Below are positions 38,855-47,280 of a DNA stretch of 64,000 nucleotides, piece by piece (position 1 is the stretch's first letter; every line of letters begins with the position of its first letter). The stretch is from the NCBI RefSeq assembly GCF_008271805.1, contig NZ_VSRY01000063.1, positions 30,347 to 94,346 of the forward strand, given 5' to 3'. The notes under the pieces are model-generated. The model saw only the letters and a program-made list of their open reading frames with translations, searched no databases and had not been told where the DNA came from. The position numbers and the translations under genes were made by a program. Source of the DNA: Streptomyces sp. TRM49041 (lineage in GTDB: Bacteria > Actinomycetota > Actinomycetes > Streptomycetales > Streptomycetaceae).

Positions 38855-39790
38855 TCAGCGGTCGAAGCCCCGCTCACGCTGGCGCGGGGCGGGGATGCCG
38901 GGCAGGTGGGCGCGTGGGTCTGCGGGGTGGCGGCCGTCCCGGTCGCCACTGACCAGCGTCGGCGCGAACAGCACGACGATCCCGGCGAGCAGCAGGAACG
39001 CGGCCGGCCCGACGAGCATCGGAGCGAGCATGGAGGCGGCCGTGCCGCCGCTGTCCGACACCGCCGTGTCCAGCGCGCCCACGGTGTCGACGCCCCCGGC
39101 ACCCACCGTGTCGACACTCCCGGCACCGACGGCGCCGAGGGCGTCGAAGGCGTCGAGGGGGCCGGCGGCGACGGCGGTGTCGTCGGAGTGCAGATGTACG
39201 CTGACGGCGGCCATGCCCGTGTAGTGCATGCCGGTCACCGCGAGGCCCATGCCGAGGCTGGCGCCCACGCTGGGCAGGAGCCCGTGGACCGAGACGGCCG
39301 CCCACAGCGCCGAGGTGGCGGCCACGACCGCGATCACCACGGAGAGGGCCACGGTGGCGGTGTCGTACTCGAGCCGGCCTTCGAGGCGCATGCCCGCCAT
39401 GCCCAGGTAGTGCATGGTGGCGATGCCGAGGCCGGTGATGGTGCCGCCGGTGATCAGGGCCATCCAGGTCCGGCCGCGCATCCCGACGATGAAGATCCCG
39501 ACACCGACCATCAGGATCGCGACGGCGAGGCTCGCGAAGGTGACCGGCCGGTCGTAGTCGACGGGCACCTCCTCGATCCTGAAGCCCATCATGGCGATGA
39601 AGTGCATGGTCCATATGCCGGTGCCGATGGCGGTGGCGCCGAGGGCCAGCCACCCGGGGTGGAAGGTGCCGGGCGTGCGCAGGGATCTGGTCGTGCAGCG
39701 CAGACCGAGCGCCGCGCCCAGGCAGGCCATGAGATAGGCCACCACCGGCGTGACGAGACCGTGGCTGAATCCGTCGACTGTGCCCTGCAT
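38855..39790 (-). CDS. MHYT-domain membrane sensor
   Basis: A 311-residue protein with about seven to eight membrane helices. The MHYT motifs are [22 protein letters not shown] and [10 protein letters not shown], thought to bind a metal (copper proposed) for sensing O2, CO or NO. Unlike many family members there is no GGDEF or EAL domain. A Gly/Val/Asp-Thr repeat loop ([17 protein letters not shown]) precedes the last helix, and the tail is basic. It begins 140 bp from the divergent ogt. Confidence 0.9.
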   Translation of the reverse strand: MQGTVDGFSHGLVTPVVAYLMACLGAALGLRCTTRSLRTPGTFHPGWLALGATAIGTGIWTMHFIAMMGFRIEEVPVDYDRPVTFASLAVAILMVGVGIFIVGMRGRTWMALITGGTITGLGIATMHYLGMAGMRLEGRLEYDTATVALSVVIAVVAATSALWAAVSVHGLLPSVGASLGMGLAVTGMHYTGMAAVSVHLHSDDTAVAAGPLDAFDALGAVGAGSVDTVGAGGVDTVGALDTAVSDSGGTAASMLAPMLVGPAAFLLLAGIVVLFAPTLVSGDRDGRHPADPRAHLPGIPAPRQRERGFDR

Positions 39791-39930
39791 ACCCGTAGCG
39801 CCCTTCCCCCTCGTCGCTCCGCCGCGAACCTGACCGTGGAGGGTAGTCGACCGGAGAGGAGCCCGCTCTGCCGGGCGGGGTGGGGAGTGAGCCCGGCGGC
39901 GTTGTCGGTGGCGGCGCGTACGGTGACGGC

Positions 39931-40485
39931 ATGGACAGCTGCGTACAGGGCGAGGGGCGGACCGTCGAGTGGGCCGTCGTCGGCAGCGGCATCGGCCCGC
40001 TGCTGCTGGCGGCCACCGCCGAGGGGCTGGTCAATGTGGTCTTTCACGCCGACGAGAAGGTGCGGGGCGCGGCGCCGGCCCGGCTGGCGGAGCGGCTCGG
40101 CGCGGAGCCCGTCGAGACCGCGTCGGGACGGCTCGCCGAGCCGATACGCATGCTGGACGCCTACTTCGCGGGGCGGCTGCGGAAGTTCCCACAGGCCCTT
40201 GACTGGTCGCTGACGAGCGGGTTCAACCGGCAGGTGCTGCGCGAGCTGGCGTCCGGCGTGCCGTACGGGACGCTCGTCGGGTACGGGGAGCTGGCGGCCC
40301 GCGTGGGGCAGCCCGGCGCCGCCCAGGCGGTGGGCGCGGCCATGGGCGCCAACCCGCTGCCGGTCGTCGTGCCCTGTCACCGGGTGGTGGAGGCGGACGG
40401 CGGGCTCGGGGGCTTCGGCGGCGGTCTGGAGACCAAGCGGCGGCTGCTGGTGCTGGAGGGGGTGCTTCCGGAGCCGCTGTTCTGA
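39931..40485 (+). CDS. ogt: Methylated-DNA--[protein]-cysteine S-methyltransferase
   Basis: A suicide enzyme that removes alkyl groups from O6-alkylguanine. The 184-residue protein has FNRQVLRELASGVPYGTLVG, then YGELAARVGQPGAAQAVGAA (DNA-binding helix with the Arg finger), and the active site NPLPVVVPCHRVV. The tail has GGLGGFGGGLETKRRLLVLE. An in-frame GTG at 39880 would add 17 residues; ATG at 39931 is preferred on family length. It sits near uvrB. Confidence 0.95.
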   Translation: MDSCVQGEGRTVEWAVVGSGIGPLLLAATAEGLVNVVFHADEKVRGAAPARLAERLGAEPVETASGRLAEPIRMLDAYFAGRLRKFPQALDWSLTSGFNRQVLRELASGVPYGTLVGYGELAARVGQPGAAQAVGAAMGANPLPVVVPCHRVVEADGGLGGFGGGLETKRRLLVLEGVLPEPLF

Positions 40486-40512
40486 CGGTCGCCGGGCTCC
40501 GCCGCCATGGCG

Positions 40513-41304
40513 TCAGCGGCGGGCGGTCAGCATGGGCTGGAAGAAGCCTGTGTGCTCGGGGTCCTGCCAGTCGACGGAGTGGAAGCCGGCCTCCATGGCC
40601 AGCTCGGCCAGCTGCCGCCGGGAGAGCGCCCAGTAGGTGGCTCTGCGCACGGTGGTCGCCCAGTGGTCCGGTGCCGGGGCCGCGCCCTCGTCGGTGTCCG
40701 GGCGCAGCTGGAAGAGCTCCAGGTCGTACCGCTCCCCGTCGTCGTGCCAGTGCCACAGCTGGAACGTGATGGTCCGCCCCTCCGGGCCGGTACGGACGGC
40801 GGGCGGGGTGGCCAGGGGACGTTCGCGACGCAGCTCGTCGTACGGGCGGGTGGTGACGAGCAGCAGTCCGCCGGGCCGCAGGACGCGGTACGTCTCCGCC
40901 AGGGCGGTGCGTACGTCCTCCGGGGTGAGCAGGTGCGGCAGGGAGTTGTCGGCGCACACGACGACGTCGAAGGCGCCGTCGCGCAGCGGCAGGGCCCGCA
41001 TGTCGGCGGCCGCGGCGGCGAGTTCGAGCCCGCGAGCGGCGGCCTCGTGGGCCGCCCTGGCGGCGGCGACCGGGCTGAGGTCGGTGCCGGTGACGCGGTG
41101 GCCGCGGGCGGCGAGCCCGAGCGCCTGGGTGCCGATGCCGCACGCGCAGTCCAGCACGTCGTACGTGCCCGGGCCCAGCGCGCGTGTGACGCGGTCGTCC
41201 AGGGCGATGCCCTGCCGGGCGACGCTCGCTTCCCAGTCCGCGTAGAGCAGGTCGTAGTCGGCGGCCAGGTCGTCGTAGAAGTACCGGGCTGTGGGTGTCC
41301 GCAT
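40513..41304 (-). CDS. Class I SAM-dependent methyltransferase
   Basis: A 263-residue methyltransferase. VLDCACGIGTQALGLAARGH is SAM motif I, ADMRALPLRDGAFDVVVCAD is motif II/III, and ETYRVLRPGGLLLVTTRPYD is the post-motif block. The N-terminus reads TARYFYDDLAADYDLLYADW, common to small-molecule methyltransferases such as glycine/sarcosine-type enzymes. Substrate unknown. Convergent with ogt, 27 bp apart. Confidence 0.9.
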   Translation of the reverse strand: MRTPTARYFYDDLAADYDLLYADWEASVARQGIALDDRVTRALGPGTYDVLDCACGIGTQALGLAARGHRVTGTDLSPVAAARAAHEAAARGLELAAAAADMRALPLRDGAFDVVVCADNSLPHLLTPEDVRTALAETYRVLRPGGLLLVTTRPYDELRRERPLATPPAVRTGPEGRTITFQLWHWHDDGERYDLELFQLRPDTDEGAAPAPDHWATTVRRATYWALSRRQLAELAMEAGFHSVDWQDPEHTGFFQPMLTARR

Positions 41305-41370
41305 GGGGTGCAGCGTACGAGGAGGAGGTGGTGAGGTTTGGGCGCGCGGTCGGCGCGCCAGGGATGGGTC

Positions 41371-42303
41371 ATGCCTGAGACCGCAGTGGTGTTGTCGGAA
41401 GAGGTACGGGAGGCGCTGGCCGCGCGCCGGCCGGTGGTCGCCCTGGAGTCGACGATCATCGCGCACGGGCTGCCGCGCCCGCGCAATCTGGCCGTCGCCG
41501 AGGAGCTGGAAGCACTCGTACGCTCCGGAGGCGCCGTCCCCGCGACGGTCGCCGTGCTGGACGGGGTGCCCCGGGTGGGCCTGGACAAGGCGCAGATGGA
41601 GCGGGTGGCGGGTGATACCGGCGTGCGGAAGCTGGGTCACCGCGACCTCGCCCCGGCGGTGGCGGCGGGCGCGAGCGGGGCGACGACGGTGTCGGCGACG
41701 GCGTTCCTGGCGGCGCGGGCGGGCATCCGGGTGTTCGCGACCGGTGGGCTCGGCGGGGTGCACCGGGAGTGGGCGGAGACACAGGACGAGTCGGCAGATC
41801 TGCGCCTGCTGGCCGGGACGCGGGTGACGGTGGTGTGCGCGGGCGTCAAGTCGATCCTGGACGTGCCGGCCACGCTGCAGCGGCTGGAGACGCTGGGCGT
41901 GGGCGTCGTCGGGTACGGGACGGATCGTTTCTCCGGGTTCTATCTGTCGTCGTCGGGCGAGCCGGTCGACTGGACGGTGGGGTCTCCGGCCGCGGTGGCG
42001 GCGGTGATGCGGGCCCAGGACGCGCTGGGCGGCCCCGAGGCGGCGCTGATCGTCGCGAATCCGGTGCCGGAGGGCGAGCAGCTGGACCCGGCGCTGCACG
42101 ACCGTGTGCTGGCGGAGGGCCTGACGGAGTGCCGGGAGCGGGGGATCGTCGGCCAGGCGGTGACCCCGTTCCTCCTGGAGTATCTGATGCGGCGTACTGA
42201 CGGGGCGTCGCTGGAGGCCAACCTGGCGGCGGTGCGGGGAAATGTGCGGCTGGCGGCCCGGATCGCGGCCGCGTGGACGGGCGGCGGGAGCGCGGCGGAG
42301 TGA
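41371..42303 (+). CDS. psuG: Pseudouridine-5'-phosphate glycosidase
   Basis: Cleaves the C-C glycosidic bond of pseudouridine 5'-phosphate to uracil and ribose 5-phosphate. The 310-residue protein has PVVALESTIIAHGLPRPRNL, VPATVAVLDGVPRVGLDKAQ, KLGHRDLAPAVAAGASGATT (catalytic Lys nearby) and VFATGGLGGVHR, all PsuG signatures. PVDWTVGSPAAVAAV and QAVTPFLLEYL complete it. AGGGA precedes ATG 41371 by 8 nt. It overlaps the pfkB-type kinase gene by 4 bp, forming a pseudouridine-degradation pair. Confidence 0.95.
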   Translation: MPETAVVLSEEVREALAARRPVVALESTIIAHGLPRPRNLAVAEELEALVRSGGAVPATVAVLDGVPRVGLDKAQMERVAGDTGVRKLGHRDLAPAVAAGASGATTVSATAFLAARAGIRVFATGGLGGVHREWAETQDESADLRLLAGTRVTVVCAGVKSILDVPATLQRLETLGVGVVGYGTDRFSGFYLSSSGEPVDWTVGSPAAVAAVMRAQDALGGPEAALIVANPVPEGEQLDPALHDRVLAEGLTECRERGIVGQAVTPFLLEYLMRRTDGASLEANLAAVRGNVRLAARIAAAWTGGGSAAE

Positions 42304-43199
42304 GCGCCCTGCTGGTGGTGGGGGACGTGGTCACCGATGTGGTGGCCCTGCACGGCAAGCCGCTCGCCCCCGGCACGGACACGGCCGCCCGGATCCGCAC
42401 GCTGCCGGGCGGCGCGGGCGCGAACGCCGCGTGCTGGGCCGCGCGTTCGGGGTGCGCGGACGTACGCGTCCTCGCGTGTGTGGGGGCCGACGCGGAGCGG
42501 GTGGCCTGGCACGAGGCCGCGCTGCGCAGGGCCGGGGTGCGCCCGCTGCTCGTCCGGGACCCGGAGGCGGCGACGGGGACGGTCGTGGCGCTGGTCGACG
42601 GGCAGGCGGGCGCCGAGCGTACTTTCCTCACCGACAGCGGCGCCGTACTGCGGCTCTCCCCCGCCGACTGGTCGCCGCGGCTGCTGGACGGGGTGGCCCG
42701 TCTGCATCTGTCGGGCTACCTGTTCTTCGCGGACACCAGCCGGGAGACCGCGACGCTCGCCCTGGCCGCGGCCCGGGAGCGGGGCGTGCCGGTGAGCGTG
42801 GACCCGGCGTCGGCGGGCTTCATCACCGAGCTGGGCGTCCCCCGCTTCCTGGCGGCCGTGGCCGGCGTGGAGACCCTCCTCCCGAACGCCGACGAGGCCA
42901 CGCTCCTGACCGGCCTGCGCACGCCCGAGAAGGCGGCCGCCGCCCTGAGCGAGCGCCACCCCGTGGTCGCGGTCACCCTGGGCACGGAGGGCGCCCTGGT
43001 GGCGGAGGGCGGCAAGGTGACGGCCCGGGTGCCGGCGCCCGGGGTGCGCCGGGTGGTGGACACGACGGGTGCGGGCGACGCCTTCACGGGCGGCTTCCTG
43101 GCCGCCCGCCTGGCGGGTGCGACCCCGACGGAGGCGGCGGCAGCGGGCTGCCGGTCGGCCGCGGAGGCGATCACGGTGCCGGGCGGCCGCCCGGCGTAG
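42300..43199 (+). CDS. PfkB-family sugar kinase, probable pseudouridine kinase
   Basis: A 299-residue ribokinase-family kinase. LVVGDVVTDVVALHGKPLAP opens it, RTLPGGAGANAACWAARSGC is PfkB signature 1, and DTTGAGDAFTGGFLAARLAG is signature 2 with the catalytic Asp. Its GTG start lies in the psuG stop (GTGA), so by context it most likely phosphorylates pseudouridine for PsuG; ribokinase or adenosine kinase activity cannot be excluded. Confidence 0.9.
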   Translation: MSALLVVGDVVTDVVALHGKPLAPGTDTAARIRTLPGGAGANAACWAARSGCADVRVLACVGADAERVAWHEAALRRAGVRPLLVRDPEAATGTVVALVDGQAGAERTFLTDSGAVLRLSPADWSPRLLDGVARLHLSGYLFFADTSRETATLALAAARERGVPVSVDPASAGFITELGVPRFLAAVAGVETLLPNADEATLLTGLRTPEKAAAALSERHPVVAVTLGTEGALVAEGGKVTARVPAPGVRRVVDTTGAGDAFTGGFLAARLAGATPTEAAAAGCRSAAEAITVPGGRPA

Positions 43200-43205
43200 C
43201 GGGAC

Positions 43206-43838
43206 TCATGGAAGCCCCGTCCAGGCGGGGTGACGCGGATCGTCGGCGCGTACGACGACGTCGGCGGTTTCCGCGGGCGCGACCTCGTCCTCGTACCGCT
43301 CGAACGCGGGCAGCGTCCAGCTGTCGGGCGTGCGCCGGGCGAGGGCGGCCCGGGACAGCCGCAGATGCACGGTAAGGTCGAACGGGAACCAGTGCCCCAG
43401 CAGGAACGGCCCGTGCAGCAGCAGTACGCCGCCGGGCGCCAGCTCCCGGTACGGGCTGCGCGTCGCGCGGTCGGCGGCCGGGTCCCACAGGTCGGGCAGC
43501 ACACGGCCGCTGCCGCCGGGCTCCAGCGGCCCGAACACCTCCCGCCACAGGGCGCCGGTGTCGAACCACCCGCTGTAGTACGTCTCGGGGTCCTCCTTCC
43601 CGAACTCGTACCGCAGCGACGCCGGCCGCAGGAAGCCTGACGTACCGATGCTCAGCACGTCCCGCCCGCGCAGCCGCAGCTCCTCCGCCACAGCGTCGGC
43701 CAGGTCCCCCGGCCGGGCCACGGGCGGCCCGTCGACGGCGACCTTCGGCCAGGGCCCGCCGTCGTGCGGCCGCAGCCCGTCCACGTGTGTGGCGAGCTTG
43801 TCGGTGAGGCGTTCCCAGCTGATCGGTTCGAGTCGCAC
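43206..43838 (-). CDS. Uridine kinase-like protein lacking the P-loop lysine
   Basis: A 210-residue protein resembling small streptomycete uridine/nucleoside kinase-like proteins. The expected Walker A (VAVDGxxGxGKT) reads VAVDGPPVARPGDLADAVAE, with neither GxGK nor Lys. Downstream family blocks remain: LRLRGRDVLSIGTSGFLRPA, ELAPGGVLLLHGPFLLGHWF, LTVHLRLSRAALARRT. It may be a catalytically altered nucleotide-binding protein. It converges on the pseudouridine pair with 6 bp between stops, suggesting but not proving a shared nucleoside theme. Confidence 0.75.
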   Translation of the reverse strand: MRLEPISWERLTDKLATHVDGLRPHDGGPWPKVAVDGPPVARPGDLADAVAEELRLRGRDVLSIGTSGFLRPASLRYEFGKEDPETYYSGWFDTGALWREVFGPLEPGGSGRVLPDLWDPAADRATRSPYRELAPGGVLLLHGPFLLGHWFPFDLTVHLRLSRAALARRTPDSWTLPAFERYEDEVAPAETADVVVRADDPRHPAWTGLP

Positions 43839-43958
43839 GACCCCATCCTGCCAAGCCCGCTCCCCCTCCCGCTCCCCCTCCTTCTCCGAGCCCGCGTCGG
43901 GTCTCGGCCTACGCGTGGCGTGCCGCGCCCGGCACCCGACGCCCGGCGTCGCTCGTCG

Positions 43959-44636
43959 TCACCCCCGGGCGGTCTCACCCCTGAGCGCGGCCGCCAAGGG
44001 GCTCTCCCCCGCCACCTCGACGCGGCCCGCCTTCACGCCGGCCGTGAGCGAGAGTTCGCCGCGGCCGATCGCCGCGCACGTCGAGGCGTCCAGGCGGAGT
44101 CGGGTGTCCGGGGCGTCGGCGGGGCCGTCCCCGTACGCGACGCCGTCCCGGTCGTCGTCGCCCCCGAGCCGGAGGTGGAAGACGCCCTCGTCGACGCGGA
44201 CTTCCACGACTCCCGGCTCACCCGCCGCCTCCAGCGCGTCGAGCAGGGGGATGGCGAACCAGTGGGCGCGCACGGCGTCCGTGGGCCGTGGCGCGTCGAG
44301 TGCGGGGGCACCCCAGTGGGCGAGGGCGCGCAGCACGGGCAGCAGCTCGCGACCGCGGTCGGTGAGGTCGTATACATACGCCGACGACGGGGGCGGGATG
44401 CGGCGGCGGGTGGCGAGGCCGTCGCGCTCCATGTCCTTCAGGCGTGAGGCGAGCATGTCCGTGCTGACGCCCGGCAGGTCGGCGTGCAGATCGGTGTAGC
44501 GGCGGGGGCCGGCGAGGAGTTCACGGACGATCAGCAGGGTCCAGCGGTCGCCCACGGCGTCGAGGGCGCGGGCGGCGGCACAGTACTGGTCGTAGCTCCG
44601 GCGGCGGTCGGCGGAACGCGGGCTCGGACGTGGCAT
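43959..44636 (-). CDS. HxlR-family regulator with C-terminal SCP2-like domain
   Basis: A 225-residue regulator. The wHTH is DQYCAAARALDAVGDRWTLL, then IVRELLAGPRRYTDLHADLP and GVSTDMLASRLKDMERDGLA, typical HxlR. The C-terminal 100 residues (GVVEVRVDEGVFHLRLGGDD, then RLRLDASTCAAIGRGELSLT) look like an SCP2 sterol-carrier-like ligand domain. It is divergent from the aminotransferase gene with twin palindromes between them, so it probably controls both. Confidence 0.9.
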   Translation of the reverse strand: MPRPSPRSADRRRSYDQYCAAARALDAVGDRWTLLIVRELLAGPRRYTDLHADLPGVSTDMLASRLKDMERDGLATRRRIPPPSSAYVYDLTDRGRELLPVLRALAHWGAPALDAPRPTDAVRAHWFAIPLLDALEAAGEPGVVEVRVDEGVFHLRLGGDDDRDGVAYGDGPADAPDTRLRLDASTCAAIGRGELSLTAGVKAGRVEVAGESPLAAALRGETARG

Positions 44637-44658
44637 GCGACGCAGTCTAGACGGCTTG

Positions 44659-44693
44659 TTGGACTTTCCAAGCTCAAACTTGGTAAAACCAAG
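44659..44693. promoter_or_regulatory. Twin palindromic operator between HxlR regulator and aminotransferase
   Basis: TTGGACTTTCCAA (44659-44671) and CTTGGTAAAACCAAG (44679-44693) are perfect inverted repeats with 3-nt spacers, centred 21 bp apart (two turns, same face). They occupy an 84-bp divergent spacer. HxlR proteins bind as dimers to such sites. Confidence 0.7.
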
Positions 44694-44720
44694 CATCACC
44701 GTTTCCGGGGAGGTCGCCGT

Positions 44721-45932
44721 ATGGAGTTCCGGCAGTCGAGCAAGCTCAGCGAGGTCTGCTACGAGATCCGGGGCCCGGTGATCGAACAGGCGAACGCCCT
44801 GGAGGAGGCGGGTCACAGCGTCCTGCGGCTCAACACCGGCAACCCTGCCCTCTTCGGGTTCGAGGCGCCGGAGGAGATCCTTCAGGACATGATCCGGATG
44901 CTGCCGCGGGCCCACGGCTACACCGACTCGCGCGGCATCCTCTCCGCACGGCGCGCCGTCGCGCAGCGCTACCAGGCCATGGGGCTCACCGGGGTCGGCG
45001 TCGACGACGTCTTCCTCGGCAACGGCGTCTCCGAGCTGGTCTCCATGGCCGTCCAGGCGCTCGTCGAGGACGGCGACGAAGTCCTCATCCCGGCCCCCGA
45101 CTTCCCGCTGTGGACCGCCGTGACGACCCTCGCCGGCGGACGCCCCGTGCACTACCTGTGCGACGAGTCGTCCGACTGGTACCCGGATCTCGACGACATG
45201 GCCGCGAAGATCACCGACCGCACCAGGGCCGTCGTCATCATCAACCCCAACAACCCCACGGGCGCCGTCTATCCGCGGGAGGTGGTCGAGGGCATCCTCG
45301 ATCTGGCCCGCCGCCACCAGCTGATGGTGTTCGCCGACGAGATCTACGACCAGATCGTCTACGACGACGCCGTCCACCACCCGGCCGGCTCCCTCGCCCC
45401 CGACCTGGTCGTCCTCACCTTCGGCGGGCTGTCCAAGACGTACCGCGTGGCCGGTTTCCGCTCCGGCTGGCTGGTCGTCAGCGGCCCTCGGCAGCACGCC
45501 CGCAACTACCTGGAGGGGCTCACCATGCTCGCCTCCATGCGGCTGTGCCCCAACGCCCCGGCCCAGTACGCCATCCAGGCCGCGCTCGGCGGACGCCAGT
45601 CCATCAAGGAACTGACCGCCCCGGGCGGCCGACTGTACGAGCAGCGCGACCGGGCCTGGGAGAAGCTCAACGAGATCCCGGGTGTCTCGTGCGTAAGGCC
45701 GCGCGGCGCGCTGTACGCGTTCCCGCGCCTGGACCCGAAGGTGCACGCGATCCACGACGACGAGAAGTTCGTCCTGGACCTGCTGCTGCGCGAGAAGATC
45801 CAGGTCGTACAGGGAACCGGCTTCAACTGGCCGCGCCCCGACCACTTCCGCATCCTGACCCTGCCCTACGCCGACGACCTGGACGCGGCGATCAGCCGGA
45901 TCGGGCGGTTCCTCAGCGGCTATCGGCAGTAG
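44721..45932 (+). CDS. Class I/II PLP-dependent aminotransferase (AlaA-like)
   Basis: A 403-residue fold-type I aminotransferase resembling glutamate-pyruvate aminotransferase AlaA. ALEEAGHSVLRLNTGNPALF and DVFLGNGVSELVSMAVQALV are N-terminal blocks. VVIINPNNPTGAVYPREVVE holds the substrate-site Asn, MVFADEIYDQIVYDD the PLP Asp and Tyr, and FGGLSKTYRVAGFRSGW the PLP Lys. GGGGAGG lies 6 nt before the ATG. The operator and divergent regulator suggest induced expression. Confidence 0.93.
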   Translation: MEFRQSSKLSEVCYEIRGPVIEQANALEEAGHSVLRLNTGNPALFGFEAPEEILQDMIRMLPRAHGYTDSRGILSARRAVAQRYQAMGLTGVGVDDVFLGNGVSELVSMAVQALVEDGDEVLIPAPDFPLWTAVTTLAGGRPVHYLCDESSDWYPDLDDMAAKITDRTRAVVIINPNNPTGAVYPREVVEGILDLARRHQLMVFADEIYDQIVYDDAVHHPAGSLAPDLVVLTFGGLSKTYRVAGFRSGWLVVSGPRQHARNYLEGLTMLASMRLCPNAPAQYAIQAALGGRQSIKELTAPGGRLYEQRDRAWEKLNEIPGVSCVRPRGALYAFPRLDPKVHAIHDDEKFVLDLLLREKIQVVQGTGFNWPRPDHFRILTLPYADDLDAAISRIGRFLSGYRQ

Positions 45933-46025
45933 CGGGCCTGTCGGCGGCGGGCCTGTTTGGGGGCGGTCGCCGGGCGGGGAGAACCTCACCGACATACGGG
46001 CTTCCCGGGGGGGTTGTGAGGCGCA

Positions 46026-46685
46026 GTGCCACGAGACCCGATCGTGGTGGTCGAGCCGCTCCGGCCGCGCACGCACTGCGCCGAGTGCCGCCGGGGGCCG
46101 CTGCGGCGGATGGTCCTGGAGTTCTCGGCGCCGCTCTGCCTGGACTGCGCGGATCTTGGCCATCTGGTCTATCTGCCGCGCGGCGACGCGGCGCTCACCC
46201 GGCGCGCCCGGGAGGCCGGTGAGCTGTGGGCCGTGGTCGTACGGCACAACAAGCACCGTACGCGGTACGAGCGCCAGGGCATCCTCGTCGAGGAGGCCGC
46301 CCTGGCCCGTGCGGAGGCCGCCTGCCTGGCCGACGCCGAGGCCCGGGTCCGCCGCCGGGCCAGGGACGCGGAGCGCCGCGCCGCTCTGGACGCCCGGTTC
46401 ACGGCCACGCTGGCGGAGGAGATACGGCGTCTGTTCCCGGGGTGCCCGGCCGAGCGGGCCGCCGAGATCGCCGCGCACACCGGGGAGCGCGGCAGCGGGC
46501 GCGTGGGGCGTACGGCGGCGGGGCGTGCGCTGGACGAGGGCGCGGTCACGGCGGCGGTACGGGCGTCGGTGCGGCACCGCGACACCGCGTACGACGCACT
46601 GCTGGTGAGCGGGGTCCCCCGCCGCCAGGCGCGCATCCGGGTGGCACCGGCCGTCGAGGCGGTGCTGGCGTCCTGGCGGCGGTGA
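46026..46685 (+). CDS. DUF2293 domain protein with N-terminal zinc-binding Cys pairs
   Basis: A 219-residue protein. THCAECRRGPLRRMVLEFSA and PLCLDCADLGHLVYLPRGD give two CxxC pairs, probably one zinc site. An Ala/Arg/Glu-rich helix follows (residues about 85-125). The C-terminal part (EEIRRLFPGCPAERAAEIAA, then VRHRDTAYDALLVSGVPRRQ and ARIRVAPAVEAVL) is the DUF2293 region. GTG at 46026 has GAGG upstream. Function unknown; nucleic-acid binding is possible. Confidence 0.85.
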   Translation: MPRDPIVVVEPLRPRTHCAECRRGPLRRMVLEFSAPLCLDCADLGHLVYLPRGDAALTRRAREAGELWAVVVRHNKHRTRYERQGILVEEAALARAEAACLADAEARVRRRARDAERRAALDARFTATLAEEIRRLFPGCPAERAAEIAAHTGERGSGRVGRTAAGRALDEGAVTAAVRASVRHRDTAYDALLVSGVPRRQARIRVAPAVEAVLASWRR

Positions 46686-46781
46686 ACGGGCGCCCCCCGT
46701 CATGGCTTCCTGCCTTCCGGAGACGTTCACGGGCACTCGCCCGCACCGGGGTCAACACCCATGAAGAACCCCTCGGTGGCC

Positions 46782-47234
46782 TCAGCCGCCCTGTCCACTG
46801 CCCGGGTTCAGACTGCCGATGGAACCGGCCTGGATCACCATGCCGTGCTGCACTCCTCCGCTGATCGTGTTGTGGGTCTCGACGGTCTGCCGGGTAATGG
46901 TGGGCGACCCCTGGTCCAACTCGTCGAGCAGTGCACGCAGCTCGGCGGCCGCTTCCGGGTCGTTGCGCAGGGCGCGGCGCAGTCTGTTCTTCCACTCGGC
47001 GTGCGCGCCGGTCCGGGCCTCGGCGGTCGCGTCGTCGTCACCGGACTCCGCCGCGGCGGCCAGTTCACCCCGCGCCTCGTCCAGCTCCTCACCGATCACC
47101 TCGGGGTCGCCGCCGGAGCGGCGGGCGAAGAAGGCGGTGACCCGGCCTCTGACCTGTTCCCACGCCTCGCCGGCCATCTGCTGGACGAGGGCCGTCGCCC
47201 CCGCCGACGCCAGCGCCACCAACTCCGCTTCCAC
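46782..47234 (-). CDS. Small Streptomyces protein with NTISGG/Q-type C-terminal motif
   Basis: A 150-residue protein beginning EAELVALASAGATALVQQMA, a helical N-terminus also seen at the start of conflict-system-associated proteins in streptomycetes. Residues about 65-115 are acidic and helical. The C-terminus reads THNTISGGVQHGMVIQAGSI, which resembles the recurring NxISGGxxxGpVIQ motif of proteins near NLR- or trypsin-type effectors. No effector domain is visible. GTG at 47234 is chosen because AAGGGGG is about 5 nt upstream. Function unknown. Confidence 0.75.
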   Translation of the reverse strand: MEAELVALASAGATALVQQMAGEAWEQVRGRVTAFFARRSGGDPEVIGEELDEARGELAAAAESGDDDATAEARTGAHAEWKNRLRRALRNDPEAAAELRALLDELDQGSPTITRQTVETHNTISGGVQHGMVIQAGSIGSLNPGSGQGG

Positions 47235-47280
47235 CAGGCCCCCTTGCACCAGATCGACGGTATGCCGGACAGCGTACCGG

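Noticed and set aside
43959..46736. Long minus-strand frame extending upstream of the HxlR gene
   Set aside because: The part above 44636 is antisense to the aminotransferase and DUF2293 genes; the HxlR domain begins at the ATG at 44636.
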